Positions 42,068-50,478 of a stretch of 64,000 nucleotides of DNA are shown here, piece by piece (position 1 is the first letter of the stretch; each line of letters begins with the position of its first letter). Made by a program: the position numbers and the translations under genes. The notes under the pieces were generated by a model that saw nothing but the letters and a program-made list of their open reading frames with translations, was not told the origin of the DNA and did not search any database. The DNA is from Erwinia sorbitola. GTDB lineage: Bacteria; Pseudomonadota; Gammaproteobacteria; Enterobacterales; Enterobacteriaceae. The stretch covers positions 3,103,501 through 3,167,500 of the forward strand of contig NZ_CP046509.1 in assembly GCF_009738185.1 (NCBI RefSeq). The letters are read 5' to 3'.

Positions 42068-43966
42068 TCAGAGTTTGAAGCTGCTGACAACTTTTTCTAA
42101 CTGAACGCTCTGTTCCTCCATCGCCTGAGCGGCGGCAGAAACCTGCTCGACCAGCGCGGCATTTTGCTGCGTGGTGCTGTCAAGCTGAGTGATGGCAGTA
42201 TTAATCTGGTCAATACCCATACTCTGCTCACGGCTGGCAGACATAATCTCCGCCATCAGCGTATTAACACTGCTGACGCCGCTCATCAGTTCATCCATCG
42301 TACTTCCGGCCTGCTGCACCAGCAGACTGCCCTCATCAATATTCGATACCGACTCTTCAATCAGCTTTTTGATTTCCCGCGCCGAATTCGCCGAACGCTG
42401 GGCCAGATTGCGTACCTCAGAGGCCACCACGGCAAAACCGCGCCCCTGTTCACCTGCGCGCGCGGCTTCCACCGCTGCGTTTAGCGCCAGGATGTTGGTC
42501 TGGAAGGCGATACTGTCGATTACGCTGATAATATCCACCACCTTGCGCGATGAGCTGTTAATCTCGCCCATCGTCGCCACCACCCGCTGCACTACGCTGG
42601 ATCCGCGTTTTGCCACCTGTGAAGCATCAGCAGCCAGCTGATTTGCATGGGTGGCATTGTCGGCATTTTGCCGCACGGTGCCGGTCAGCTCTTCCATGGA
42701 TGCCGCAGTTTCAACAATGGAGCTGGATTGCTCTTCAGTGCGCGACGAAAGATCCAGGTTACCGCTGGCAATTTCCCGTGACGCGGCGGTAATCGCCAGC
42801 GCACTGTCACCCACCTGCTGCATCAGGCCCTGTAGATAACCGATGAAATTATTGAAACTCTGCGCCACCGCATTGAATTCCGGGCTGTTGCTGGCAGGCA
42901 GGCGCTGGGTTAAATCCGCTCCGCCGGTTGAGAGCGCCAGGATATTGTCATTCAATCCTTTCAGGCGATTCATCATCGCGCGGATAAAGCCGAGCAGCAC
43001 AAGAAGCAGTACGATAGCCAAAGGAATTTGCACCAGACCAAGGCGTGTCAGGATAGAACTGGTCTGCTGCGCTAACAGCGCGCTGGGTACATCGCTGGCA
43101 AGGAACCACGGACTGCCGCTAATCTGCTGAATCATCAACGTATGGCTGCCATCATCACCTTCATAGCGGATCTCCTGCGGGCTGCCACCGCTGGCTTTGC
43201 TGAGGTTCTCACTCAGCGCTTTTGCCATCGGCGTATCCAGTTCTGTCAGATTGCGCAGTTTCGCTGTCCCATCCACCAGGCTGGCGTCGCCCACTACTTT
43301 ACCGTCCGCTTCCACAATCAGCGCACTGCCCTGAATCGCCTCACCCATCTGCTTCGCCAGATGATTAAAGAAGCCCAGCGTGACATCAATGGTTGAGACG
43401 CCCCAGACGCTGCCGTTGCGATAAATAGCCATAGCGCAGTTGGTTCGCGGCTGCGGACTGGCAGCATCCTGATAGGCTTTCGCCCAGGCACACTGCCCTT
43501 TTGGCGCAGCCATACCGTCTTTGTACCAGGACTGCTCGTAGTAATTCGGAGCCTCGGCAGAGTTCCAGAAGGTGTTGACCTGCAAGGTGTTGCTACTGTC
43601 ACGAGCGAAGAAACTGCTGAATTTATCTTTTTCCGCATCACGCAGGCGCGGTAACGGCCAGACGCCGCCGCCGAAGACATCGACATCCTGATACTGATTC
43701 ACCAGCGCAGGCAGCACGTGATCTATGCTGTTGCTCTCCAGTACCGCTACCGACTCGGTGATACTGCGCTGTTGAGCCTGCACACGGTTCATCATTTCCG
43801 TAATGCTGGCACCAATAGTTTCCACTTCATAGCGCACCAGGCGGCTCTCGTTAGTCGCGAGCTGGGGGGCTACAAATAACTTAATCACCACCACGGTGAT
43901 CAGCAGCAGTAGTGCAAAAAAGCTGACAATCAGCAGGGTAAATCTGGCCTGGGTTGTTTTAAACAT
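42068..43966 (-). CDS. Methyl-accepting chemotaxis protein
   Basis: 632 residues. N-terminal helix (about 8-30), a periplasmic double-Cache-type ligand domain (about 31-310; YYEQSWYKDG and VWGVSTIDVTLG), a second helix (about 320-342), HAMP (about 343-395, with LKGLNDNILAL), and the methyl-accepting domain with hairpin tip EAARAGEQGRGFAVVASEVRNLAQRSA. Ligands are not deducible; Cache domains often bind amino acids or organic acids. ATG 43966 begins MFKTTQARF. No NWETF-like pentapeptide terminates the protein (VVSSFKL), so it may rely on other receptors for CheR/CheB. Confidence 0.92.
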   Translation of the reverse strand: MFKTTQARFTLLIVSFFALLLLITVVVIKLFVAPQLATNESRLVRYEVETIGASITEMMNRVQAQQRSITESVAVLESNSIDHVLPALVNQYQDVDVFGGGVWPLPRLRDAEKDKFSSFFARDSSNTLQVNTFWNSAEAPNYYEQSWYKDGMAAPKGQCAWAKAYQDAASPQPRTNCAMAIYRNGSVWGVSTIDVTLGFFNHLAKQMGEAIQGSALIVEADGKVVGDASLVDGTAKLRNLTELDTPMAKALSENLSKASGGSPQEIRYEGDDGSHTLMIQQISGSPWFLASDVPSALLAQQTSSILTRLGLVQIPLAIVLLLVLLGFIRAMMNRLKGLNDNILALSTGGADLTQRLPASNSPEFNAVAQSFNNFIGYLQGLMQQVGDSALAITAASREIASGNLDLSSRTEEQSSSIVETAASMEELTGTVRQNADNATHANQLAADASQVAKRGSSVVQRVVATMGEINSSSRKVVDIISVIDSIAFQTNILALNAAVEAARAGEQGRGFAVVASEVRNLAQRSANSAREIKKLIEESVSNIDEGSLLVQQAGSTMDELMSGVSSVNTLMAEIMSASREQSMGIDQINTAITQLDSTTQQNAALVEQVSAAAQAMEEQSVQLEKVVSSFKL

Positions 43967-44069
43967 GAGCACACCACTCAACACGAAAAAGCACAATTGC
44001 CTGTTCGTGTTAACGGCATGTTATCAAATAACTTGAGTGATCGCGGTCACGCCCCAGGATAACGGGGAG

Positions 44070-45179
44070 TTATTCCCCCGATTCCACTACCTGCTGACGG
44101 GCACGGAAGATATGTCCGCCGCCGTACTGCAACAGACGCGCTACCAGCTCCAGTCCGCCGTTCTCTTCAGCCTGAGCAAACTCCCGCTCAAGCTGGGTGA
44201 TTGGCGCTGCCCAGAGCAGGTTAACCTTCTCGCCTTCGCGTTTTGGCAGCGGGAATTGCCCGCTTTCGCGAGCCAGTGCGGAAGAGAGAATAAAGCCTTC
44301 AAAGCCCATCGGAGCAACTGAAGATTCCAGCGTATGTCCTTCGCCCAGCCAGCTGAGACGCGCCCAGGGCATATGCGCAAATCCGGCCAGCGCACTGGCC
44401 ATCTGCACCGCGTTCTCTTCTGTCATTACCTCGCCGTCGATAGCCATTGCCAGCTCGGTACGCCGGTATTCCGGGGCCAGATCCTCAAACAGAAAATCGA
44501 CCCACGGCATGGGCCTGATGCTCATACCCAGCGTAAGGAAGTACCAGCTTCCCTCATGATAATGCTGTGAGATCGCCATCGGCGGCCAGTTGCCCTGATC
44601 GATAGAGTAATATTTCAGGGATTCACCGTAGTGAGCTTCATAGCATTGCAGCATCTCCTGCTGAAACGGTTCCCACAGCTGGCCGTCATGCCATTCACGC
44701 CAGAACTGGCGGTGCTGATGTGCAGCGGCATAGTTTTTATTTGTCGATGCTGAACCGAGCGGCGAGGTCAGGCGATTCGCCTTGATGCAGCCCGCAGAAA
44801 AGCTTACTTGCTGATCCTGATAGAGGCTCCAGCCCGGGATTACCGCCAGCAGCTGCCCGTGATACCACAGAGCGGCACCGTCATCGGTCGGCTCCCAGAT
44901 CACCTGCAACCCGGCCGGATCCAGCATTGGCTCTGCGGCCAGGGTACGGCAATATTCAGCACTGAGTAGCGGTGGCGTCCCTTGCTGCATTGCTTCCGTA
45001 TCTTCCTGCAAGGGGGCGGGCAATAGATTACGCAGCCAGCAGCCGCGAACGGCAAACTGCTGACGAAAAACGTCTGTCGGCCAGATATAAAAATAAGCGG
45101 TACGCTCATCCTGCTCGACTATTGCGATTAGCGTCTGTTGCTGATTGGTTACTTCAGCAATCTGATAGGGCTGTGTCAT
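44070..45179 (-). CDS. Suppressor-of-fused (SUFU) domain protein
   Basis: 369 residues. The C-terminal half (about 160-340) has the SUFU pattern: SWYFLTLGMSIRPMPWV, AMAIDGEVMTEENAVQMASALAGFAH, and LLWAAPITQLEREFAQAEENG. The N-terminal region has aromatic-rich strands of unknown role. Bacterial SUFU proteins occur as immunity proteins in toxin loci or alone; no toxin gene is adjacent. The gene stands alone. Confidence 0.7.
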   Translation of the reverse strand: MTQPYQIAEVTNQQQTLIAIVEQDERTAYFYIWPTDVFRQQFAVRGCWLRNLLPAPLQEDTEAMQQGTPPLLSAEYCRTLAAEPMLDPAGLQVIWEPTDDGAALWYHGQLLAVIPGWSLYQDQQVSFSAGCIKANRLTSPLGSASTNKNYAAAHQHRQFWREWHDGQLWEPFQQEMLQCYEAHYGESLKYYSIDQGNWPPMAISQHYHEGSWYFLTLGMSIRPMPWVDFLFEDLAPEYRRTELAMAIDGEVMTEENAVQMASALAGFAHMPWARLSWLGEGHTLESSVAPMGFEGFILSSALARESGQFPLPKREGEKVNLLWAAPITQLEREFAQAEENGGLELVARLLQYGGGHIFRARQQVVESGE

Positions 45180-45292
45180 AACGCCTCGACGGTATGTGGC
45201 GGGATCTATTCACTTGAGAATAGGCCAGAATAGTAAGAGAGGATGGCGCGTTATGCCACGTGGGGGCAAGGGTAAAAGTCTCAAAACGCGGG

Positions 45293-46171
45293 TTAACGCC
45301 CAACCCTGGTCATGGCTCGCTGATATGCACCTCGTGAGATCGCCCAGCGCAGCAGTCGGGCAATAATAACGATATGCAGGCGTATAAAGCGCCGCCGTAA
45401 GGGTGAATAGCGCAGGCCAAATGCCTGCTGTGCCCAGTCCGGCAGCAGTTCAATGCCCCCCTGCAACATCGCGTTCATTGCCGGGCGGGCCTGCCAGGTT
45501 GGTGCTGGCGCATTCAGCAGCAGCGACAGCACCTCCTGCGTACGCTCATCACAGCGCAGCTGCGGACGCATCGTCTGAATATAAGCATCGACGGCCAGCA
45601 CGCTGTCGGGCACATCTTTAGCCCCCAGCGCTTCAGCCACTAATGCCGCTTCTGCATAGTAACGATCCTGATCCGCCGGGCTGAGATGAGGATTTTTATA
45701 ACGCAGATGGGCGGCAAGGAAACAGTAGGTTTCCGCCACATGTACCCATGTCAGCAGCTGGGGATCGCTGGCATCATAGGGCTGCCCCAGCGCATCCACG
45801 CCCTTTACACGCAGGTGGATTCGCTTAACGCGTTCAATAAGCGTTTGCGCATCGGCGGTGTTACCAAAGGTAGTGACGGCAATAAACTGGCTGGTCCGGC
45901 GCAGCCGACCCATCATATCTTCACGGAAGGAGGAGTGATCCCACACCCCGGCAAGCGCCAGCGGGTGCTGCATTTGCAGTAACAGTGCGGCAATGCCGCC
46001 ACACAACATTGAGGGGAAATCACCGTGTACGCGCCATATAATGCTATCCGGCCCGTACAGACCGGGGTCACCCGGTGGTTGAGACAGATCGAACTCATTT
46101 AACGACAGGCCGTTGATACGAAACACCTGTTGTTGAATTTTATCGCGAAAATTGACCATTACGGCGTCCAT
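45293..46171 (-). CDS. MpaB/Lcp-type oxygenase (DUF2236)
   Basis: About 292 residues of the DUF2236/MpaB family, helical and heme-binding in related latex-clearing and MpaB proteins. Landmarks: PGLYGPDSIIWRVHGDFPSMLCGGIAALLLQMQHPLALAGVWDHS, FREDMMGRLRRTSQFIAVTTFG, LLTWVHVAETY and FLAAHLRY; the histidines here are candidate heme ligands. Start is ambiguous (46171 or MVNF at 46159), neither with a strong ribosome site. It begins 34 bases after the bglX stop on the same strand, so it may be co-transcribed. Substrate unknown. Confidence 0.8.
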   Translation of the reverse strand: MDAVMVNFRDKIQQQVFRINGLSLNEFDLSQPPGDPGLYGPDSIIWRVHGDFPSMLCGGIAALLLQMQHPLALAGVWDHSSFREDMMGRLRRTSQFIAVTTFGNTADAQTLIERVKRIHLRVKGVDALGQPYDASDPQLLTWVHVAETYCFLAAHLRYKNPHLSPADQDRYYAEAALVAEALGAKDVPDSVLAVDAYIQTMRPQLRCDERTQEVLSLLLNAPAPTWQARPAMNAMLQGGIELLPDWAQQAFGLRYSPLRRRFIRLHIVIIARLLRWAISRGAYQRAMTRVGR

Positions 46172-46205
46172 TACAACAGGGCGAGGCGTACCCCGCCCCT
46201 GCGTA

Positions 46206-48503
46206 TTACAAATATTCAAACTCCGCATCAACAGTACGTGCAGAATCCAGGCCGATCATCACACTAAATTTACCCGGCTCCGCTACCTGCTGCATTTTTG
46301 CATTCCAGAACTTCAACGCGCTGACATCAATTGGGAAGGTCACGGTTTGTGATTCACCGGCCTTCAGCATGATACGTTTGAACCCCTTCAACTCTTTTAC
46401 CGGACGGCTGATACTTGCCACCTGATCGCGCAGATAGAGCTGTACCACCGTGGCACCATCGCGTTTACCGCTGTTGGTCACCGTCACGCTGGCGTTAACC
46501 GTACCGTTGCGCGGCATGGTAGCGGCAGACATCTTCACCGGCGACAGCGTAAACTGCGTATAGCTCAGGCCGTAACCAAACGGGAACAACGGACCATTAG
46601 CCTCATCGAAGTAGTGCGAAGTATACTTATTCGGATGCTCGAAATTATAAGGACGCCCGCTATTCAGATGGTTGTAATAAATCGGAATCTGCCCTACCGA
46701 ACGCGGGAAGGACATAGGCAGCTTGCCTGACGGGTTATAGTCACCAAACAGCACATCCGCAATGGCATTCCCGCCCTCGGTACCGCTGTACCAGCTTTCC
46801 AGCATCGCATCCGCCTGCTGCGTGGTGTGCGTCAGCGTTAGCGCTCGCGCATTCATCAGCACCATTACCAGCGGTTTACCGGTAGCTTTGAGCGCATCGA
46901 TAAGCTTCAGCTGGCTCTGCGGCAGAGTCAGGTCGCTACGGCTGGAGGCTTCATGAGCCATCCCGCGTGCTTCACCAATCGCCAGCACCACCACATCAGC
47001 TTTTTTCGCGGTAGCTACCGCTTCATCCAGCATCTGCTGCGGCGAACGCGTATCAACGGTCATCGCCTTCTCATACAGGTTGATAAAGTCCTGAATACCT
47101 TTATCGTCGGTAACGTTAGCGCCTTTTGCATACAGCAGCGTGGCTTTATCCGCAGTGGCATTTTTCATCCCCTGCAACAGCGTGACGGACTGTGCCGCTA
47201 CGCCAGCAGCTGACCAGCTCCCCATAATATCGATCTGGCTGTCGGCCAGCGGGCCAATCAGTGCTACTGTGCCGGATTTTTTCAGCGGTAGCGTTTCCAG
47301 ACGGTTCTTCAGCAACACCATGCTCTTACGCGCAACATCGCGCGCTTCAGCACGGTGCAGGCGGCTTTCTGCGTTGGTATCAGCCGGGTCACTGCCAACC
47401 GGGCCAAGATGGCTGTAGGGGTCATTAAACAGCCCCATATCATATTTTACGTTCAGCACGTGACGGGCGGCATCATCGATCTCTTTTTCGCTGACGGCAC
47501 CTTTTTTCACCAGCCCCGGCAGGTATTTGCTGTAGTACTCGTCGCTCATACTCATATCGATGCCGGATTTCAGCGCGATGCGCACCGCATCTTCAGGATC
47601 GCTGGCTACGCCGTGCTTGAGCAGCTCTTTAATCGCACCGTGGTCGCTGATGGTGATACCTTTAAAGCCCCAGTCATCGCGCAGCACGTCCTTCAACAGC
47701 CAGCTGTCGGCACTGGCCGGTACGCCGTTGAGTGAGTTCAGGGCGACCATCACGCCGCCGCTACCCGCATCCAGCGCCGCTTTGTACGGCGGCAAATAGT
47801 CCTGGAACAGACGCTGTGAACTCATATCAACGGTGTTGTAGTCTCGCCCGCCCTCCACTGCACCGTATGCGGCGAAGTGCTTAACGCTGGTCATTACTGA
47901 ATAGCGATCTGCCGGGCTTTTACCCTGCATCGCCTGCACCATAGTGCGCCCCATTACCGAGGTCAGATACGTATCTTCACCAAAGCCTTCTGAGCCTCGC
48001 CCCCAGCGCGGTTCACGGGTCACATCCACCATCGGTGCCCAGGTCATATTCAGCCCATCATCCGCGGCCTCGTAAGCGGCAATACGCCCGACAGTGGCTA
48101 TGGCGTCGGTGTCCCAGCTTGATGCCAGCGCCAGCGGGATGGGGAACTGAGTGCGCTGACCGTGAATCACATCATAGGCAAAAAACAGAGGGATCTTCAG
48201 GCGGCTGAGTTGCATCACCTGATCCTGCATCTCACGAATATCATGGCGGGTGACAGTGTTAAAAATTGCCCCCACCTGCCCCTGATGGATCATATCGCGT
48301 ATGGCGGACTTTGGATTTTCCGGCCCGACGCTGATCAGTCGCAGCTGCCCGATTTTCTCATCAAGGGTCATTTTTTTCAGCAGATCGGTGACAAAAGCGT
48401 CACGCGCCTGCGGAGTGAGTTGATGTGGGCCGATAAGATCGTCGGCAAAAGCTGGCTGAATCGCCAGAGTAACGGCAAGGCTGACAGAACAAATCCATTT
48501 CAT
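46206..48503 (-). CDS. bglX: Periplasmic beta-glucosidase BglX
   Basis: 765 residues, the same as E. coli BglX. Signal peptide to AFA, then GH3 N-terminal domain with FFAYDVIHGQRTQFPIPLALASSWD, nucleophile aspartate in GITISDHGAI, the GH3 C-terminal domain, and a fibronectin type III-like end (VTNSGKRDGATVVQLYLRD). It hydrolyses beta-glucosides in the periplasm. ATG 48503 (MKWICS) is preferred to one six codons upstream. Divergent from dld as in E. coli. Confidence 0.96.
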   Translation of the reverse strand: MKWICSVSLAVTLAIQPAFADDLIGPHQLTPQARDAFVTDLLKKMTLDEKIGQLRLISVGPENPKSAIRDMIHQGQVGAIFNTVTRHDIREMQDQVMQLSRLKIPLFFAYDVIHGQRTQFPIPLALASSWDTDAIATVGRIAAYEAADDGLNMTWAPMVDVTREPRWGRGSEGFGEDTYLTSVMGRTMVQAMQGKSPADRYSVMTSVKHFAAYGAVEGGRDYNTVDMSSQRLFQDYLPPYKAALDAGSGGVMVALNSLNGVPASADSWLLKDVLRDDWGFKGITISDHGAIKELLKHGVASDPEDAVRIALKSGIDMSMSDEYYSKYLPGLVKKGAVSEKEIDDAARHVLNVKYDMGLFNDPYSHLGPVGSDPADTNAESRLHRAEARDVARKSMVLLKNRLETLPLKKSGTVALIGPLADSQIDIMGSWSAAGVAAQSVTLLQGMKNATADKATLLYAKGANVTDDKGIQDFINLYEKAMTVDTRSPQQMLDEAVATAKKADVVVLAIGEARGMAHEASSRSDLTLPQSQLKLIDALKATGKPLVMVLMNARALTLTHTTQQADAMLESWYSGTEGGNAIADVLFGDYNPSGKLPMSFPRSVGQIPIYYNHLNSGRPYNFEHPNKYTSHYFDEANGPLFPFGYGLSYTQFTLSPVKMSAATMPRNGTVNASVTVTNSGKRDGATVVQLYLRDQVASISRPVKELKGFKRIMLKAGESQTVTFPIDVSALKFWNAKMQQVAEPGKFSVMIGLDSARTVDAEFEYL

Positions 48504-48691
48504 CAGATGATTTTCTCTCAAGTGACTGTGGCGTATCTATTATTTTACTGCACGTAACACGTGGATGCAGTGTGTCATACCTTGAGAATAGCAGCTAGTT
48601 TTCAGGTGATGAATCACAGAGGCTTATTGCGGGACTTTATTGCCGGGCTGCGAGTGCTACAGTAGTGCGGTGATTCAGACAAGGACATGAT

Positions 48692-50416
48692 ATGCACACT
48701 TCCCAACTCGCAGGACAAAAACTGATTGCAGAACTGGGCCGCATTGTGGGCCGCAACCATCTGTTAACGGAACCGGAAAAAACAGAACGCTATCGTAAAG
48801 GCTTCCGATCGGGCGAAGGTGATGCGCTGGCGGTGGTCTTCCCCGGCAATTTACTTGAGCAGTGGCGTATTTTGCAGGCCTGTGTCGCCGCCGACGTCAT
48901 TATCCTGCTGCAGGCGGCGAATACCGGGCTGACCGAAGGCTCCACGCCAAACGGAAAGGATTACCCGCGTGATATCGTGATTATCAGCACCCTGCGCATG
49001 GATAAAATCCAGCTGCTGGATAACGGCAAGCAGGTACTGGCATTTCCCGGCAGCACCCTTTACCAGCTAGAAAAAGCCCTGAAACCACTGGACCGCGAGC
49101 CGCATTCGGTGATCGGTTCTTCCTGTATCGGTGCCTCGGTATTGGGCGGCATCTGTAACAATTCCGGCGGCTCGCTGGTAAAACGCGGCCCGGCCTACAC
49201 TGAGATGGCGCTGTATGCGCAGATTGATGCCAGCGGTAAATTGCAGCTGGTAAATCATCTTGGCATCAATCTGGGAACCACACCGGAGCAAATTCTTGGC
49301 CGGCTGGATGATGACAGCTGGCAGCAGAGCGATGTGCTGCACGACCAGCGCCACGCCTCCGATCCCGATTACGCAGAGCGGGTGCGCGACGTTGATGCCG
49401 ACACCCCGTCACGCTTTAATGCCGATGCCCGCCGCCTGTTTGAAGCCTCCGGCTGCGCCGGGAAGCTGGCGCTGTTTGCCGTACGCCTTGATACTTTTGC
49501 CAGCGAAACTGCCCAGCAGGTGTTCTACATCGGTACTAACGATACTGCGGTGCTCGACCAGCTGCGGCGTCATATGCTGGCCAACTTTGCCAACCTGCCG
49601 GTGGCGGGCGAGTATATGCACCGGGATATTTTCGATATTGCCGAAACCTACGGCAAAGACACCTTTGTGATGATCGATAAGCTCGGCACTGACAAAATGC
49701 CGCTGTTTTTCACCCTCAAAGGACGCATGGATGCGCTGCTGGCACGGGTGAAATGGCTGAAGCCTCACTTCAGCGACCGCCTGTTGCAGAAAATTTCTGC
49801 GCTGCTGCCGTCACATCTTCCGCCGCGTATGAAGCAGTATCGTGACCGTTTCGAACACCACCTGATGCTGAAAATGTCCGGCGAAGGCGTGGCAGAAGCG
49901 CGGGCCTGGCTGCAAACCTTCTTTAAAGATGCAGAGGGTGATTTCTTTGAGTGTGAAGGTAAAGAGGGGGCGCACGCTTTTCTGCATCGCTTTGCCGCCG
50001 CAGGCGCTGCCGTACGTTACCATGCGGTGCATCACGCAGAGGTGGAAGATATTCTGGCGCTGGATATTGCACTGCGCCGCAACGACCGCGACTGGTTCGA
50101 AAAGCTGCCGCCTGAGTTTGACGATGCGCTGATCCACCGGCTCTATTACGGCCATTTCCTCTGCCACGTCTTCCATCAGGATTACATTGTGAAGAAAGGG
50201 GTTGATGCCCATGCGCTGAAAGAGAAAATGCTGGAGATCCTGCAAGCCCGCGGTGCGGAGTACCCGGCGGAGCATAACGTCGGACATCTGTATCAGGCCA
50301 AACCGCAGCTGAAAGCGTTCTATCAGCAGCTCGATCCGACCAACAGTTTTAATCCGGGAATCGGTAAAACCACCAGAGCGAAACACTGGGGCGAATGCGG
50401 TTGCAATAAACCTTAA
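48692..50416 (+). CDS. dld: Quinone-dependent D-lactate dehydrogenase Dld
   Basis: 574 residues against 571 in E. coli Dld. A peripheral inner-membrane flavoprotein oxidising D-lactate to pyruvate with electrons to quinone. FAD domain segments LLQAANTGLTEGSTPNG, VIGSSCIGASVLGGICNNSGGSL are present. The C-terminus has NSFNPGIGKTTRAKHWGECG. In E. coli the neighbours are bglX and pbpG; here a mechanosensitive channel and a GNAT gene intervene. Terminator hairpin follows. Confidence 0.97.
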   Translation: MHTSQLAGQKLIAELGRIVGRNHLLTEPEKTERYRKGFRSGEGDALAVVFPGNLLEQWRILQACVAADVIILLQAANTGLTEGSTPNGKDYPRDIVIISTLRMDKIQLLDNGKQVLAFPGSTLYQLEKALKPLDREPHSVIGSSCIGASVLGGICNNSGGSLVKRGPAYTEMALYAQIDASGKLQLVNHLGINLGTTPEQILGRLDDDSWQQSDVLHDQRHASDPDYAERVRDVDADTPSRFNADARRLFEASGCAGKLALFAVRLDTFASETAQQVFYIGTNDTAVLDQLRRHMLANFANLPVAGEYMHRDIFDIAETYGKDTFVMIDKLGTDKMPLFFTLKGRMDALLARVKWLKPHFSDRLLQKISALLPSHLPPRMKQYRDRFEHHLMLKMSGEGVAEARAWLQTFFKDAEGDFFECEGKEGAHAFLHRFAAAGAAVRYHAVHHAEVEDILALDIALRRNDRDWFEKLPPEFDDALIHRLYYGHFLCHVFHQDYIVKKGVDAHALKEKMLEILQARGAEYPAEHNVGHLYQAKPQLKAFYQQLDPTNSFNPGIGKTTRAKHWGECGCNKP

Positions 50417-50435
50417 GAGTCACCTGGATTGTGCA

Positions 50436-50478
50436 AGGCATGCCGCCCCTGAATCAGGGATGACATGCCTCGTTTTTT
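50436..50478 (+). terminator. dld terminator
   Basis: AGGCATG (50436-50442) and CATGCCT (50464-50470) stem with inner CCCTGA/TCAGGG pairing, then CGTTTTTT. The T run overlaps the stop codon of the convergent channel gene. Confidence 0.85.

Noticed and set aside
42041..42100. A short plus-strand coding frame over the perfect hairpin (starting ATGAGTATCCGG at 42033).
   Set aside because: The frame runs antisense into the chemoreceptor gene and lacks a ribosome site that would compete with the hairpin.
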